Translations under genes and position numbers: made by a program
In this document: piece by piece, positions 54,600 to 64,000 of the stretch
Position numbering within the stretch: position 1 is the first letter of the stretch
How the letters are laid out: each line of letters begins with the position of its first letter
Notes under the pieces: model-generated
Database searches by the model: none
Told to the model about the DNA's origin: nothing
What the model saw: only the letters and a program-made list of their open reading frames with translations
Source: Beta vulgaris subsp. vulgaris
Lineage: Eukaryota > Streptophyta > Magnoliopsida > Caryophyllales > Amaranthaceae
DNA: 64,000 bases
Assembly (NCBI RefSeq): GCF_026745355.1
Contig: NC_079203.1
Span: 43,764,077 to 43,828,076 of the forward strand
Direction: 5' to 3'

Positions 54600-55407
54600 T
54601 CCAGCATCAGTGCTAATACACCCAGCACCCTACCAACCTATCTCATTATTCACAGGAAACTTAGGGCTCTCTTATCTTGATTGCAGCTCTTGGTCCTTAC
54701 AATTGCTACCCTCTGCAGCTACCTTGCTCAAATCAATAGCAGTATCCTCTGTTCCATTGACAACTTCTTCATTCTGTTCTTTCTCCTCTCCTCCATTACG
54801 CCCATCAATTGTAGGCAGCCTAACAATAATAGGTGCAACACTGGATACAATAGCTGGTTGAGTACCTGATTGAGTAGGCTTAGGAGCATTTTTAATAATC
54901 GAAACATTCCTAGGTTGTAATTTCCTTTGAGCAACCTCATACCTTTTTTGTCGACATTAATCCATATTATGACCTATCCCATGACAATTATAGCAAGTCA
55001 TAGGTTTGCACTCAGAGAACACCTTTTGATACTGCAATTTACCATACTCATCTGTAAACAAGATCAAATCAGTAAACTCTTGCTCTAAGTTTACTTCCAC
55101 CAGAAGTCTAGCATAATAGATGGGAGCATTGGAACTCTATGAGGAGTTCGAACCGATTCTATCCATGAAGTTGTTAAGCTCCTCACTGCTACAAATGTTG
55201 TTGTATCTTGCTTTGAGATCTCTTGATCGATCAAGTGAGATTCAAGGTCATCCTCTTCCTTAGGCGTCCAACTAAGAGAAGCTACCTCCAATAGCTCATT
55301 AATATCCTTCGATTTCCTCACATCCCCTGATTGTGGTTTTCAAATTTCTTTCTCCTTTGGAACATCTACTTTGTGCCTCCCTGACCTTTCTTAGCCCCTT
55401 ATGCCAT
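54600..55407 (-). pseudogene. Younger LINE ORF1
   Basis: It starts with the minus-strand ATG at 55407 (MA then stop, KKGQGGTK), then SWTPKEEDDLESHL, a DUF4283-type region mostly lost to frameshifts. A CCHC zinc knuckle follows: CKPMTCYNCHGIGHNMD, a stop, then CR (about 55010-54950), and a Pro/Thr-rich tail. This is the RNA-binding partner of ORF2. The LINE 5' end is near 55500. Confidence 0.72.
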
Positions 55408-55500
55408 AGCATTCAGCCGAGCTGAGGAACCAAAATGTAGGAGAAATCAATTTCGAATGACGCAAAAACCTAGAGTTAAGGCAGAGTTTTTCTCACTATG

Positions 55501-56290
55501 CATCATTCCTTTTTTAGCCCACAACTAGTCTTATTATTGGATTTTTGAGAAGTGTTGAGAATTTTTTGTACTATGAGGATGTTGTCATGAATTAATCGAT
55601 CCGGAGTGAAAGCATTCTGCAGAGGGATAATGGTTTTTTGCAGAATAGGACATAGTCTTTGAACTAGCAATTTTGAGGTGGGTTTATAAAGTGAATTGAT
55701 TAGACTGATTGGCATAAAGTGATTTAGCGTTTCCGGAATTGTCGTCTTCAGCATTAGCGTGATGGTAGTATTGCTGAGGGTGTGGGGGTAGTTTTCCATG
55801 GTGAAAGAAGCTCTTGATCGCTAGACATACATCAGTTTTAATGTAAGGCTAGTAGGCATGGAAGAAGTACGCTCCAAATTAGTCTGACTCCGGGGCTTTG
55901 TTGGGGTTCATGTCAAACAATGGAGTTTTGATTTCTTCCTTCAATAAAGGCATTAGAAGATAAATAGAATCATAATGTGAGATAATAGGTTGAATAATAT
56001 TCAGGTTTATCTCCCTATTATTTGCACACAATACTGGAATATGTTTTTAAAGGCATTTAGTATATTAAATCATTGATTTCAAAAGGAGAGTCGATTTATA
56101 AGTTAAAGTCGTATTTCAGATGATATATGGTGGAATTGGCTAGTTTATTTTTCGTTTTATTGTGAAAGAATCTGGTCTTCCAATCTCCTTGTGAAAGCTA
56201 TTTTTTGCAGCTTGTTTTTTGACCAAAAAGTAGTAGTATTTTCGTGTTTCTTAAATAGGCAATTAATCTGGTTGAAACTTAAATTGTTAA
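55501..56290 (-). pseudogene. Old LINE, 5' part
   Basis: The minus strand reads LKEEIKTPLFDMNPNKAPES (the NKAPGPDG motif, mutated) and continues into MENYPHTLSNTTITLMLKT, HFMPISLINSLYKPTSKLLV and NAFTPDRLIHDNILIVQKIL, to the SCGL point where the younger LINE is inserted. The frame then resumes at 44676 with VKLHMKKAYDRIEW. No endonuclease is found, so the old LINE is 5'-truncated at roughly 56290. Confidence 0.78.
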
Positions 56291-56736
56291 CATTGTTAGA
56301 TATTAATCAAGTAAAATCTTTGTATAAAAATTAATTACATTTAAGTGCAAGAAAACTTGTCATCTGATCCCATAAAAAAAGGTTTTGGGTGAGACACGTC
56401 CCACAATCTATTAATCTTGCGAAGGGAGATGGAAACCAAATTAATTCGTGAGCTGTACTAGGCTTGGCTCAGCTTGTTTATCTTTTAGCTTAACTCGACT
56501 CGGATGCGCTCATGAGCTCTCGACGAGCTTGATAAGTGAAGCTTAGCTCAAGCTTGTGAGCTTCTCTCAAAGCTCGAGTTTGGCTTGGGTCGAGTTCAAT
56601 TTGACACCAATTTAAGATAAACTAAAACATTAAACAAAAAAAAAAATCATATTATTCGGCATTTAATAAATTGGTTCTAGATTTGTAGAATTGTAAACTA
56701 ATATTCAAAGAGTAACATGAAGAAACATATTTTTTA
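56291..56736. other. AT-rich stretch with GAGCTCG-type repeat remnant
   Basis: 56440-56600 is dense in GAGCTTG/AGCTCGA words (for example CTCGACGAGCTTG, TTAGCTCAAGCTTGTGAGC) typical of hAT-like plant repeats, without clear termini. The rest is AT-rich and shows nothing else. Confidence 0.4.
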
Positions 56737-57133
56737 ATAAGGCTCCAAAGAGAAAAAACGGAAGGCTGAAGATAAGGAAAGGGAATCAATTAGGCTCCGG
56801 AAATCTTGCTACCAACGGTTACAGAATTTCTGTAAAGAAGGCAATCCAAGATTCTGGCGATTTACGACAAAACAAAAGAAGGAAATCTAAAACGGACCGC
56901 AGACCCATACCCCACGCCCGCGCTGCGCTCGCCATGTGCCCGAGCCCGGCCCGGCCGGTGCGCGCGCGCGTGTGGTATATCCATCTATCTAGCACTCTAT
57001 CTAACAAGTAGTGCTAAGGAACTCCTATTAATAAATAAGGTGAATCAAAGCTATTTTTTCAATGTGGGACAAGAGCCTTTTACTTTGTTTTTCCACTCCT
57101 CACTTTGAGGTATTAATTGTTGAACTTCCAACA
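56737..57133 (-). mobile_element. Copia C 3' LTR (truncated)
   Basis: Read on the minus strand it starts TGTTGGAAGTTCAACAATT (57133). It matches the right-hand LTR (62310 downward) until about 56737, where homology stops: about 245 bp of the LTR end are lost. A GC-rich island CCCGGCCCGGCCGGTGCGCG (about 56943-56970) is shared by both LTRs. Confidence 0.82.
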
Positions 57134-57800
57134 ATCCCTCACAGGTTCAACAAGAGAGAAAGGAAAAAGAATGAAAAAGAAAAAGAACTGGCTTTGGGCA
57201 AAACAGACAATTGCATTAGTGTTAATGTCTTGCGACTTGAATTAACACTTAGTACTTTTAAGCTAGGATATCTTTCCTATCAAGTGGCTTAAGTCTTGAA
57301 TTTAATAGGGAGGAAAAGATACATCACTTTGAAGCACACAATTGACCATGTATAATATTCTGATTCTCCGCGAATAATAGTGACGCCTTATACTGGCCAT
57401 ACGTCTAGACCTGGATGCTCATAGATGCTCTAGAGAATTAGCCCATGCAAATCTCATAGAAAGCGGTCACACTTCTACATCTAAGTAGGTGAATCCCATC
57501 AAGTGCGTGCTACATCACACCTCCAAAAATATGGATATGGGTTCATTAAGAGCCTTTAGCTCACCCTGAATCTTAATTTCAATTTGTAGCAAGCACATTA
57601 CATCATAAACAACTAGGGATGGAAAAAAGAAATTTTATGCTTCAGAATTATTCATAATGTCCTCCCTTGAACTCATAGTGAGTAGGAGTTCATTAGTTAG
57701 AATTCATCCAATGGGCCTTAAGCCCATGCATTCCGATGTTTCCAAAACTAGTTTTCTACATAAGCCTTTAGTGAGCGGATCCGCAATGTTCCTTTCTGAT
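57134..57800 (-). other. Copia C 3' non-coding region
   Basis: Between the RNase H frame and the 3' LTR there is about 670 bp without a protein. On the minus strand GTGAGGGAT precedes the LTR start and is the best polypurine-tract candidate. Nothing else is supported. Confidence 0.5.
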
Positions 57801-58573
57801 TTAACATAATCTAGTGATATCACTCCATTTGACAAACAGATCTTTGACAGCCTTATGCCTCAAACGAATGTGTCTCTTTTTCCCATTGTAGGCGTGGTTG
57901 TTTGCAATAGCTATGACACCTTGAGAATCACAGTGGAGAGCGACAGAAGGAGTTGGCTTCCCCATATTAGAATATCTGCAAGTAGATTTCTCAACCATTC
58001 AGACTCATGACCTGCCAATTCAAGAGAAATATATTTAGATTCCATAGTGGACATAGCAGTACAAGATTGCTTGCAAGATTTCCAAGATACAGCTCCACCA
58101 CCTAGTGTAAAGACATAGCCACTAGTAGAGTTAATTTCATCATTATTAGATACCCAGTTTGCGTCACAAAAACCTTCCAAAACAGCTTGAGAGTTAGAGA
58201 AGTGTAAACCCCAATCCATGGTACCTTTAAGATACCTAAGCAACCGTCAAAGAGCATCCCAATCATCTTTGTTGGGCTTATGAGTATACCTTCTAAGTCT
58301 ACTTACTATATAAGCAATATCAGATCTTATGTAATTCATAAGAAACATAACACTTCCAATAACTTTCGCATACTCTGATTGAGAAACTGGATCACCTTTA
58401 TTTTTCATTAAATGAAAGCTTGGATCATAGGGGGTTCTGACTGGATCGACATCAAAGGAGCTAAACTTTTTAAGAAGTTTTTCTTCATAGTGAGACTGAT
58501 TTAAACAAATACCACTTGGAGTTCTTTTAATTTTTACTCCCAAAATAACATCAGCCACACCCATGTCTTTCAT
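57801..58573 (-). pseudogene. Copia C RNase H
   Basis: Minus-strand frames: KDMGVADVILGVKIKRTPSG, then RRYTHKPNKDDWDAL, then [28 protein letters not shown] and [20 protein letters not shown], the standard Ty1/copia RNase H order (YLKGT, D-A-DW, VSWKS.KQ, S..E.EY). A frameshift near 57960 precedes [16 protein letters not shown] and the KHIRLRHKAVKDLF end. Confidence 0.9.
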
Positions 58574-58574
58574 T

Positions 58575-59462
58575 TCAAATTTTGAACTTAAGAAATTCTT
58601 GTCTCTTTGACACGATCCAAGTCAGTTCAAATATTAGCATATCATCCACATAGAGACAAATGATAACACATCCAAAGGCATCATGCTTAGAGTAAACACA
58701 AGAATCACCTTCATTTACATGAAAACCATCACTTACCATAGTTTTGTCAAATTTGTCATGCCATTGTTTTGAAGCTTGTTTAAGTCCATACAATGACTTG
58801 ACCAACTTACAAACCTTATTTTCTTAACCATGAACCACAAACCCCTCAGGTTGAGTCATGTAAATCTCTTCCTCCAAGTCTCCATTCAAAAAAGTCGTTT
58901 TCACATCCATTTGATGCACAACAAGATTATGAATGCAAGCAAGAGCTATCAAAGTTCTAATTGTTGCGATTTTGGTGACAGGGTAATAAGTATCAAAATA
59001 ATATATTACATGTTTTTGAGTAAATCCCCTGACAATAATTCTAGCCTTATACTTGTCAATGGATCCATCAGGTTTCAATTTTTTCTTGAAGATCCATTTA
59101 CAAGTAATGGGATTGCAACCTCTAGATAAGTTAGTCAATTCCCAAGTATTATTACTTAGGATTGAATCAAGTTCGTTATTAATAGCTTCTTTCCAAAAAA
59201 TTGCATCAATGGACCTCATTGCCTCATCATATGTTTTAGGATCATCTTCCCAAAAAAAGGCAGAGACAAAATCACAGTCAATCAAATAAGATTCAGTTAA
59301 GAAAGCAGTAATAAAATCAGATCCAAAATTGTTTTCTTCCTGAGCCCTTTTGCTTCTTCTTGGCTCTGAATCTGATACATGATTATCTGGAAGAGAAGCA
59401 ACACATAAGTTAGGTGCAGAGCTAGAAGATGACAAATCATTACTAATGCAAGAGGATTTCAT
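58575..59462 (-). pseudogene. Copia C reverse transcriptase
   Basis: ITCKWIFKKKLKPDGSIDKY, KARIIVRGFTQKHV, VHQMDVKTTFLNGDLEEEIY and MTQPEGFV, a stop near 58826, then KSLYGLKQASKQWHDKFD and IICLYVDDMLI. The LYVDDM catalytic box is intact. Upstream SEPRRSKRAQEEN marks the integrase/reverse transcriptase linker. Only a few disruptions separate it from a functional frame. Confidence 0.92.
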
Positions 59463-59499
59463 AGGAAAGATGTTTTAAAGAACTCTGCATATCTTGATT

Positions 59500-60551
59500 C
59501 AATAATTTTACCACCTGCATAAGAATTGTTAGCACCGTACCTTTAACAAGGAAACGAAAAGCATGACTTTGTTAAGCATATCCAGTAAAAATTGAATCAA
59601 CTGTTTTTGGACCTATTTTGTCTCTCTTGAAGCTAGGAATCTCCACTTTTGCTAGACACCCCCACACTTTTAAGTAATTCAGGTTGGGTTCTCTACCCTT
59701 CCATAGTTCATAAGGAGTTTTGTCTAGTTTCTTGTGGGGTACTCGGTTTAAAATATGACAAGCAGAAAGTATACTCCCCCCCCCCCCTTCATATATTATC
59801 AGGAAGTCTGGAACTAATAAGCATGGCATTCATCATGTTCTTAAGAGTCTTATTCTTTCTTTCAGCAATTCCATTTTGTTTAGGGTATAGTGGGCAGTCA
59901 TATCATGAACTATACCATTTTTCTCACGAAAAGTCTTAAGAGAGTTAGGATCATATTCTCCTCCCTATGACTCCTAAGTCTCTTGATCTTTCGATCTAAC
60001 TTATTTTCTAACTCGGCTTTGTATTTGAGGAAAATTTCCTCTGCTTCATCCTTTGACCTGAGAAGATAAATCATAGTGAAACGAGAACAATCATCAACAA
60101 ATGTTATGTAATACCTTTTACCACCCCTGCTCTCATGTTTTTAAAAATCCCCCAAATCACTATGGACAAGCTCTAGTACTTTAGTCTGTCTATCTATTGA
60201 TTTAAATGGCTTCTTTGCAAATTTGGCTTCAACACATACTTTGCATTTTGAAAATTCGGTTTTAGAGAAGTTTGGAATTAAATTCAAATGTTTAAGCCTT
60301 TTAATAGAAGCAACATAAACATGACCCAACCTTGCATTCCATAAATCAATAGATTCAGCAATATAAACAGAAGAAGTACTAGCCATTTTATTCATAGTTT
60401 CAGCAGAAGCATCAAGAATGAAAAGCCCCCCATTACAAAACCCCTTCCCTACAAAGTCCTCATTATGAGAAAGAACAAGTCTATCAGATTCAAAAGAAAT
60501 TCTAAGACCAGCTTTCATAAGCAAACTACCAGACATCAAATTCCTACGCAT
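59500..60551 (-). pseudogene. Copia C integrase
   Basis: The zinc-binding region reads LWNARLGHVYVASIKRLKHL and CKVCVEAKFAKKPFKSIDRQ, followed by LELVHSDLGDF (first catalytic Asp). The core is frameshifted (60140-59830) and resumes with SACHILNRVPHKKLDKTPYE and LWKGREPNLNYLKVWGCLA. A 13-16 base G-run on this strand (about 59771-59786) stands where WGEA is expected and shifts the frame. Confidence 0.87.
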
Positions 60552-60626
60552 TTTAGGAACATGTAAAACATTAGTAAGAGTAAGAAGCTTTCCTGAACTG
60601 AGTTTGAGAATTATCTTCCCTTTCTC

Positions 60627-61619
60627 TTAAACACTTGCAGAAGCCGAGTTACCCATGAACACATTCTCACCATTTGTTTTGTCATAGGTTGAAAACATGT
60701 TCTTACTGGTGCAGATGTGCCTTGTTGCTCCAGTATCAACAATCCACTCAGTGACATTACCTGCAAGATTAACTTCTGACACAACAGCTACAAAGTTATC
60801 AATAACTTCAGCAACATTAACTTGGTTCTGTCCATATTTCTTCTTGCTTCGGCAATCTTTGGCTTTATGACCTGACTTCCCACAATTTTGACAGTTTCCC
60901 CTAAATTTGTATTTATGTACTCCTCCTTGAGGTTTGAAATCCTTTATAAAGGTCTTACTAGAATGGTTAGAGGTCTTAGGTTCCACCAGATTTACCTTAG
61001 ACAAACCACCAAAGATATTGGTCCCCTTATCCTTAATACAATTTTCCTCCTCAATTTTCAGGTGACCTATGAGCTCCTCTAAGGTTAGATCTGTCTTTTT
61101 ATGCATCAACTGGTTATGAAAATCTTTCCATGATGGAGGCAATTTTTCAATCAACACTATAGCAAGGGTATAATCACATATACACAGACCTTCACCAGCC
61201 ATAACAATACATATATTCTCATAGTCATGAATTTGGTCAATTATAGGTTTATCATCATCAAGTTGGAAACATAACCACTTACTAACACAATAACGTTTAG
61301 TCCCAGCATCATCACACCCATATTTCACCTTAAGTGCATCCCAAATGTTCTTAGCATGATCAAACAACATGTATATATCAAGTAGAGCATCAGACATATG
61401 GTGCAACAACATACCTTTACAAGTTCTATCATCCTTACCAAATTTCGCTTCAAAATCAGTTTTTTCAGTTTCACCAGAAGGTAAGGTTACACCCTCAAGA
61501 ACATACACAATATCAATTTGTTCCAGATAAAATTACATTCTAATAGCCCAACGTTTATAATTTTTTCCATCTAATGGTTCTAGTTTGGACATGTCAGGAA
61601 TAGAGAATTCAGAAGCCAT
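60627..61619 (-). pseudogene. Copia C gag and protease
   Basis: The minus-strand ATG at 61619 gives MASEFSIPDMSKLEPLDGKN, YKRWAIRM, then a stop. The long frame from 61508 contains DALKVKYGCDDAGTKRY, IIDQIHDYENICIVMAGEGL and LPPSWKDFHNQLMHKKTDLT (UBN2-type gag), a CCHC knuckle CQNCGKSGHKAKDC, and protease WIVDTGATRHICTSKNMFS with the D-T-G triad. It ends at a stop after NSASASV. One stop apart, gag is nearly complete. Confidence 0.92.
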
Positions 61620-61666
61620 AATTGTCTTTTAGATTGTTGCAATTAAAACTAAAAATTATACTTATC

Positions 61667-62310
61667 TGTTGAAGCGTGAACGAAGAGCAGATTGCCGTGA
61701 CGCGGATAACTACTGTCCTAAAAGACGATTTCACGCTACCCCGGTGCAGTAGAAACAAAGCGATAGTCCTCCAGGATTAGCACGACTCCAAGATATGTGT
61801 GCACTCACATACCTCGGATGGAGATCAGAAGTAGCCCAAAACCAGAAGAATATTTTATGGAGAAGTATTTTTGAGTGAGTTATTTTATGTGTTTTGACTG
61901 AAGAGAAACCAGCCTTTTGATAAGGCTCCAAAGAGAAAAAATGGAAGGCTGAAGATAAGGAAAGGGAATCAATTAGGCTCCGAAAATCTTGTTGCCAACG
62001 GTTACAGAATTCCGTAACGAACGCAAACTGAGATTCTAGCGATTTACGACAAAACAAAAAAAAGGAAATCTAAAACGGACCGCAGACCCACAGCCCACGC
62101 CGGCGCTGCGCTCGCCACGAGCCCGGCCCGGCCGACGCGCGCGCGTGTGTGGTATATCCATCCATCTAGCACTCTATCCAACAAGTAGTGCTAAGGAACT
62201 CCTATTAATAAATAAGGTGAAGCAAAGCTATTTTTTCCATGTGGGACAAGAGCCTTTTACTTTGTTTTTCCACTCCTCACTTTGAAGTATTAATTGTTAA
62301 ACTTCCCACA
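61667..62310 (-). mobile_element. Copia C 5' LTR
   Basis: On the minus strand it starts TGTGGGAAGTTTAACAATT (62310; TGTTGG in the other copy) and ends near CTTCAACA (61667), about 644 bp. The gag start lies 48 bp further. A classical initiator-tRNA primer site is not visible after the LTR (the sequence is GATAAGTATAATT), so the exact end is inferred from position and the CA terminus. Confidence 0.75.
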
Positions 62311-63002
62311 GCTTGCAGTGGTGTGGAAAGCACCAAGGGAGGGGGTTTGGAAGCTGAAACTCAGACGTTGCAATACCCTCATGGGAGTGTTGGTTTTGGT
62401 GGGGCTGTTTGAGACAAGATAGCGGAAGTGGTGGTTGTTGTTTGTACGCAGGAGAAAGGTGGTTTCAATGTTGATGTGGCGGAGGTTATGGCTGTGAGGT
62501 TTACGTTGAAGATTGCAATGGAAGCTGGCTTTGCACACTTCATTGCGGAGACGGATAATATGAAGCTATATATTCTTTTGATGAAGCGTAGCATAGAACC
62601 TTCTGTTTGTGGTAGCATTGTAGCAGATATTTTAAAGTTAGCTAGTAGTTGCATAGTGTCAGGATCGTCTTCAAAATTTTGGGACCCGGTTCTAACATGA
62701 AATTTGAGCCCCTAAATTTATAGAAAATAAAGATAGAAGGTTAGAGTTCTAAAGATGGAACATTGAAAATCTAAAGATAAATCATTGACAAATTTATTAA
62801 GGGTGGGAAATAAAGGTAGTTTCTTCAAATATGAAGTAAAATTTTCAATATAATATATTTTGGGGCTTTTATAATTTTGGAGGCCCTATGCTGTTGGGCT
62901 CCTTGCACACCCTCATCTACCCTTCTGCATAGTGTTCTCAGTTTCGTTTGTTAGAAGCCAATGGAATGGTCTTGCTTATAGCTTAGCAAAGTTGGGTAGT
63001 AA
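62311..63002 (+). pseudogene. LINE-type RNase H fragment, split by a MITE
   Basis: In shifting frames the plus strand reads APREGVWKL, GSVGFGGAV, a stop, DKIAEVVVVVCTQEKGGFNV and AEVMAVRFTLKIAMEAGFAH FIAETDN, then LKLASSC. It continues beyond the MITE (62936-63000) as FVRSQWNGLAYSLAKLG. This is the RVT_3 RNase H fold found in LINE C-termini and in some plant genes. The copia C LTR cuts off its 5' side and a SIRE-like LTR its 3' side. Confidence 0.8.
62660..62927. mobile_element. hAT-type MITE in the RNase H fragment
   Basis: Termini are CAGGATCGTCTTC... ACCCTTCTG, and exact 8-bp duplications CATAGTGT lie on both sides (62652-62659 and 62928-62935). Removing it restores the RNase H reading order. 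The inner sequence TTTTGGGACCCGGTTCTAAC and GGAGGCCCTATGC... GCACACC is typical of a common dicot hAT family. It has no coding capacity. Confidence 0.88.
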
Positions 63003-64000
63003 TGTTGTAACCCAAGGGAACACTCAAGAAGTTGGGGTTGAATTGAGTGGTGAAATCTAATCTATTTTCGCAAAAATCCTTTTGGGGCTCAGTGCCTAGC
63101 ACTGTGCCAAACACTCGTAAATCGCTGATTTGAGTTTTTGCAAATAATAAACTAAAAGATATTAGATTTGACACGCAAACACAAGATATAACGTGGTTCA
63201 ATCTCACCTCTGAGATCTACGTACACAAGAAACAAAACTCTTTATTTCTTTGAATCCTAAAATATCAAACTCTTGATACAATAAGATTCCCCTCACTACT
63301 AACCCTAGTAATGACTCTCAACACTTAACTCTAAGTGTTGACACTCTCTATAATGTTAAAGGTACAAAGAAAGAACGATCCTCAATGATGTGCTTCTTAG
63401 TCAAGCAAGTAGAGGACAATTACAATTGTGAAATAGTAACTTAAATCTGACTCGCTCAGTGCTATGCTCAGTGCCGGAGGAAATAGTTTTCAGCTTTTAA
63501 TAGACTCGATTTTTCTCTCTGAAAACGTGAGATCTAAAAGTGAATTATGAATCCCTTTTATAGAACATGGATTGGACGAATATCCTTCAAAGGATATCTT
63601 TCAATTCCTTAATTCAAGGGATTTACTTCTCTTTTAGATAATTAAACTTTATCCTTTTTTATCTTTTATCTATACTCTTAAAAGGATATGTTTTCCATAA
63701 TAGATTTTATTTTTAACTCAAAAAGTATTCTCCAAAACAAAATCTGATTTTATAAAACTTGTTCTCAGAAAATTTCAGTTTTATAAAACTCTTTAAAAAC
63801 ACGTTTTGGAAAATCTTGTTTTAGAAAAAATCTTTTCAACCACGTTTTAAGGAAACGTGATTTTTGTAAAATCTTTTTCCTTAAAACACGTTTTTATCTA
63901 AACACAATTTTAAAAGATCTTTTTCCAAAATTCGTTTTTATCAAAATCTTTTATAAACACGGTTTTATAAAATCTTTTTCTAAAACTCGTTTTTATCAAA
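63003..64000 (-). mobile_element. SIRE-like copia LTR, inverted and cut by the window
   Basis: The reverse complement matches the LTRs at 45424 and 50566 from their 3' end (TTACAACA here) inwards, including the CAGTGCCTAGCACTGTGCC palindrome (63091-63109) and the AAAACG repeat tract. About 1.0 kb is visible; the start of the LTR lies beyond 64000. It could be the 3' LTR of a minus-strand element or a solo LTR. Confidence 0.92.

Noticed and set aside
1..64000. CRISPR arrays, operons, ribosome binding sites, prokaryotic mobile systems
   Set aside because: No spaced direct-repeat arrays or bacterial gene organisation. Spliced structures and plant retroelements make this eukaryotic nuclear DNA.

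Overview
This is nuclear plant DNA, almost certainly from a repeat-rich eudicot. The evidence is Ty1/copia and Ty3/gypsy polyproteins of plant type, L1-like plant LINEs with a C-terminal zinc-binding reverse transcriptase region, plant DNA transposon termini (CACTA, hAT, Stowaway, Helitron), a tRNA-derived SINE and a plant-specific DUF26 (Gnk2-like) secretory protein gene. The species cannot be read from the sequence. Only one plausible intact host gene is visible: the DUF26 gene on the minus strand at about 26030-27288. Nearly everything else is mobile DNA, layered so that insertions can often be ordered by target-site duplications (TSDs) and by empty sites in a second copy of the host sequence.

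Layout. (1) 1-5224 is block D1: a copia long terminal repeat (LTR) and gag start, a LINE fragment on the minus strand, then non-transposon sequence with an F-box-associated-like remnant. 16282-23523 is a second copy, D2. D2 carries a 1947-bp CACTA element absent from D1, so D1 preserves its empty site. (2) 6960-16281 and 40446-42420 are two copies (A and B) of another dispersed segment, S. Copy A was hit by a truncated LINE, a hAT element that later received a full-length LINE, and a Helitron-like element containing a Stowaway MITE. Copy B was hit by a hAT MITE and a SINE. Each copy supplies empty sites for the other. (3) 23524-29700 holds a LINE 3' end, a solo LTR (TSD AGTAC), the DUF26 gene, a MITE, half of a hAT-like element and another LINE fragment. 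(4) 29701-40445 holds Ty3/gypsy sequence of the Tat type in two opposed parts: a minus-strand 5' LTR-gag-pol, and a 3' LTR in plus orientation preceded by an antisense ORF that looks like a four-exon spliced gene. A solo copia LTR (TSD ACATG) sits between them. (5) 42421-56290 is an old LINE interrupted by a younger LINE, which is interrupted by a non-autonomous SIRE-like copia element (45424-51821, TSD TTATT). (6) 56737-62310 is a minus-strand copia element, followed by an RNase H fragment split by a hAT MITE, and another SIRE-like LTR running off the window.

The most interesting items are: the spliced antisense gene inside the Tat-type element; a palindromic GGCACAGTGCC motif scattered through the SIRE-like element that appears in all three reading frames of its gag region; the CACTA element with arrays of palindromic subterminal repeats and a preserved empty site; and the nested stratigraphy itself. 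All boundaries and homologies were read by eye; no search was run.
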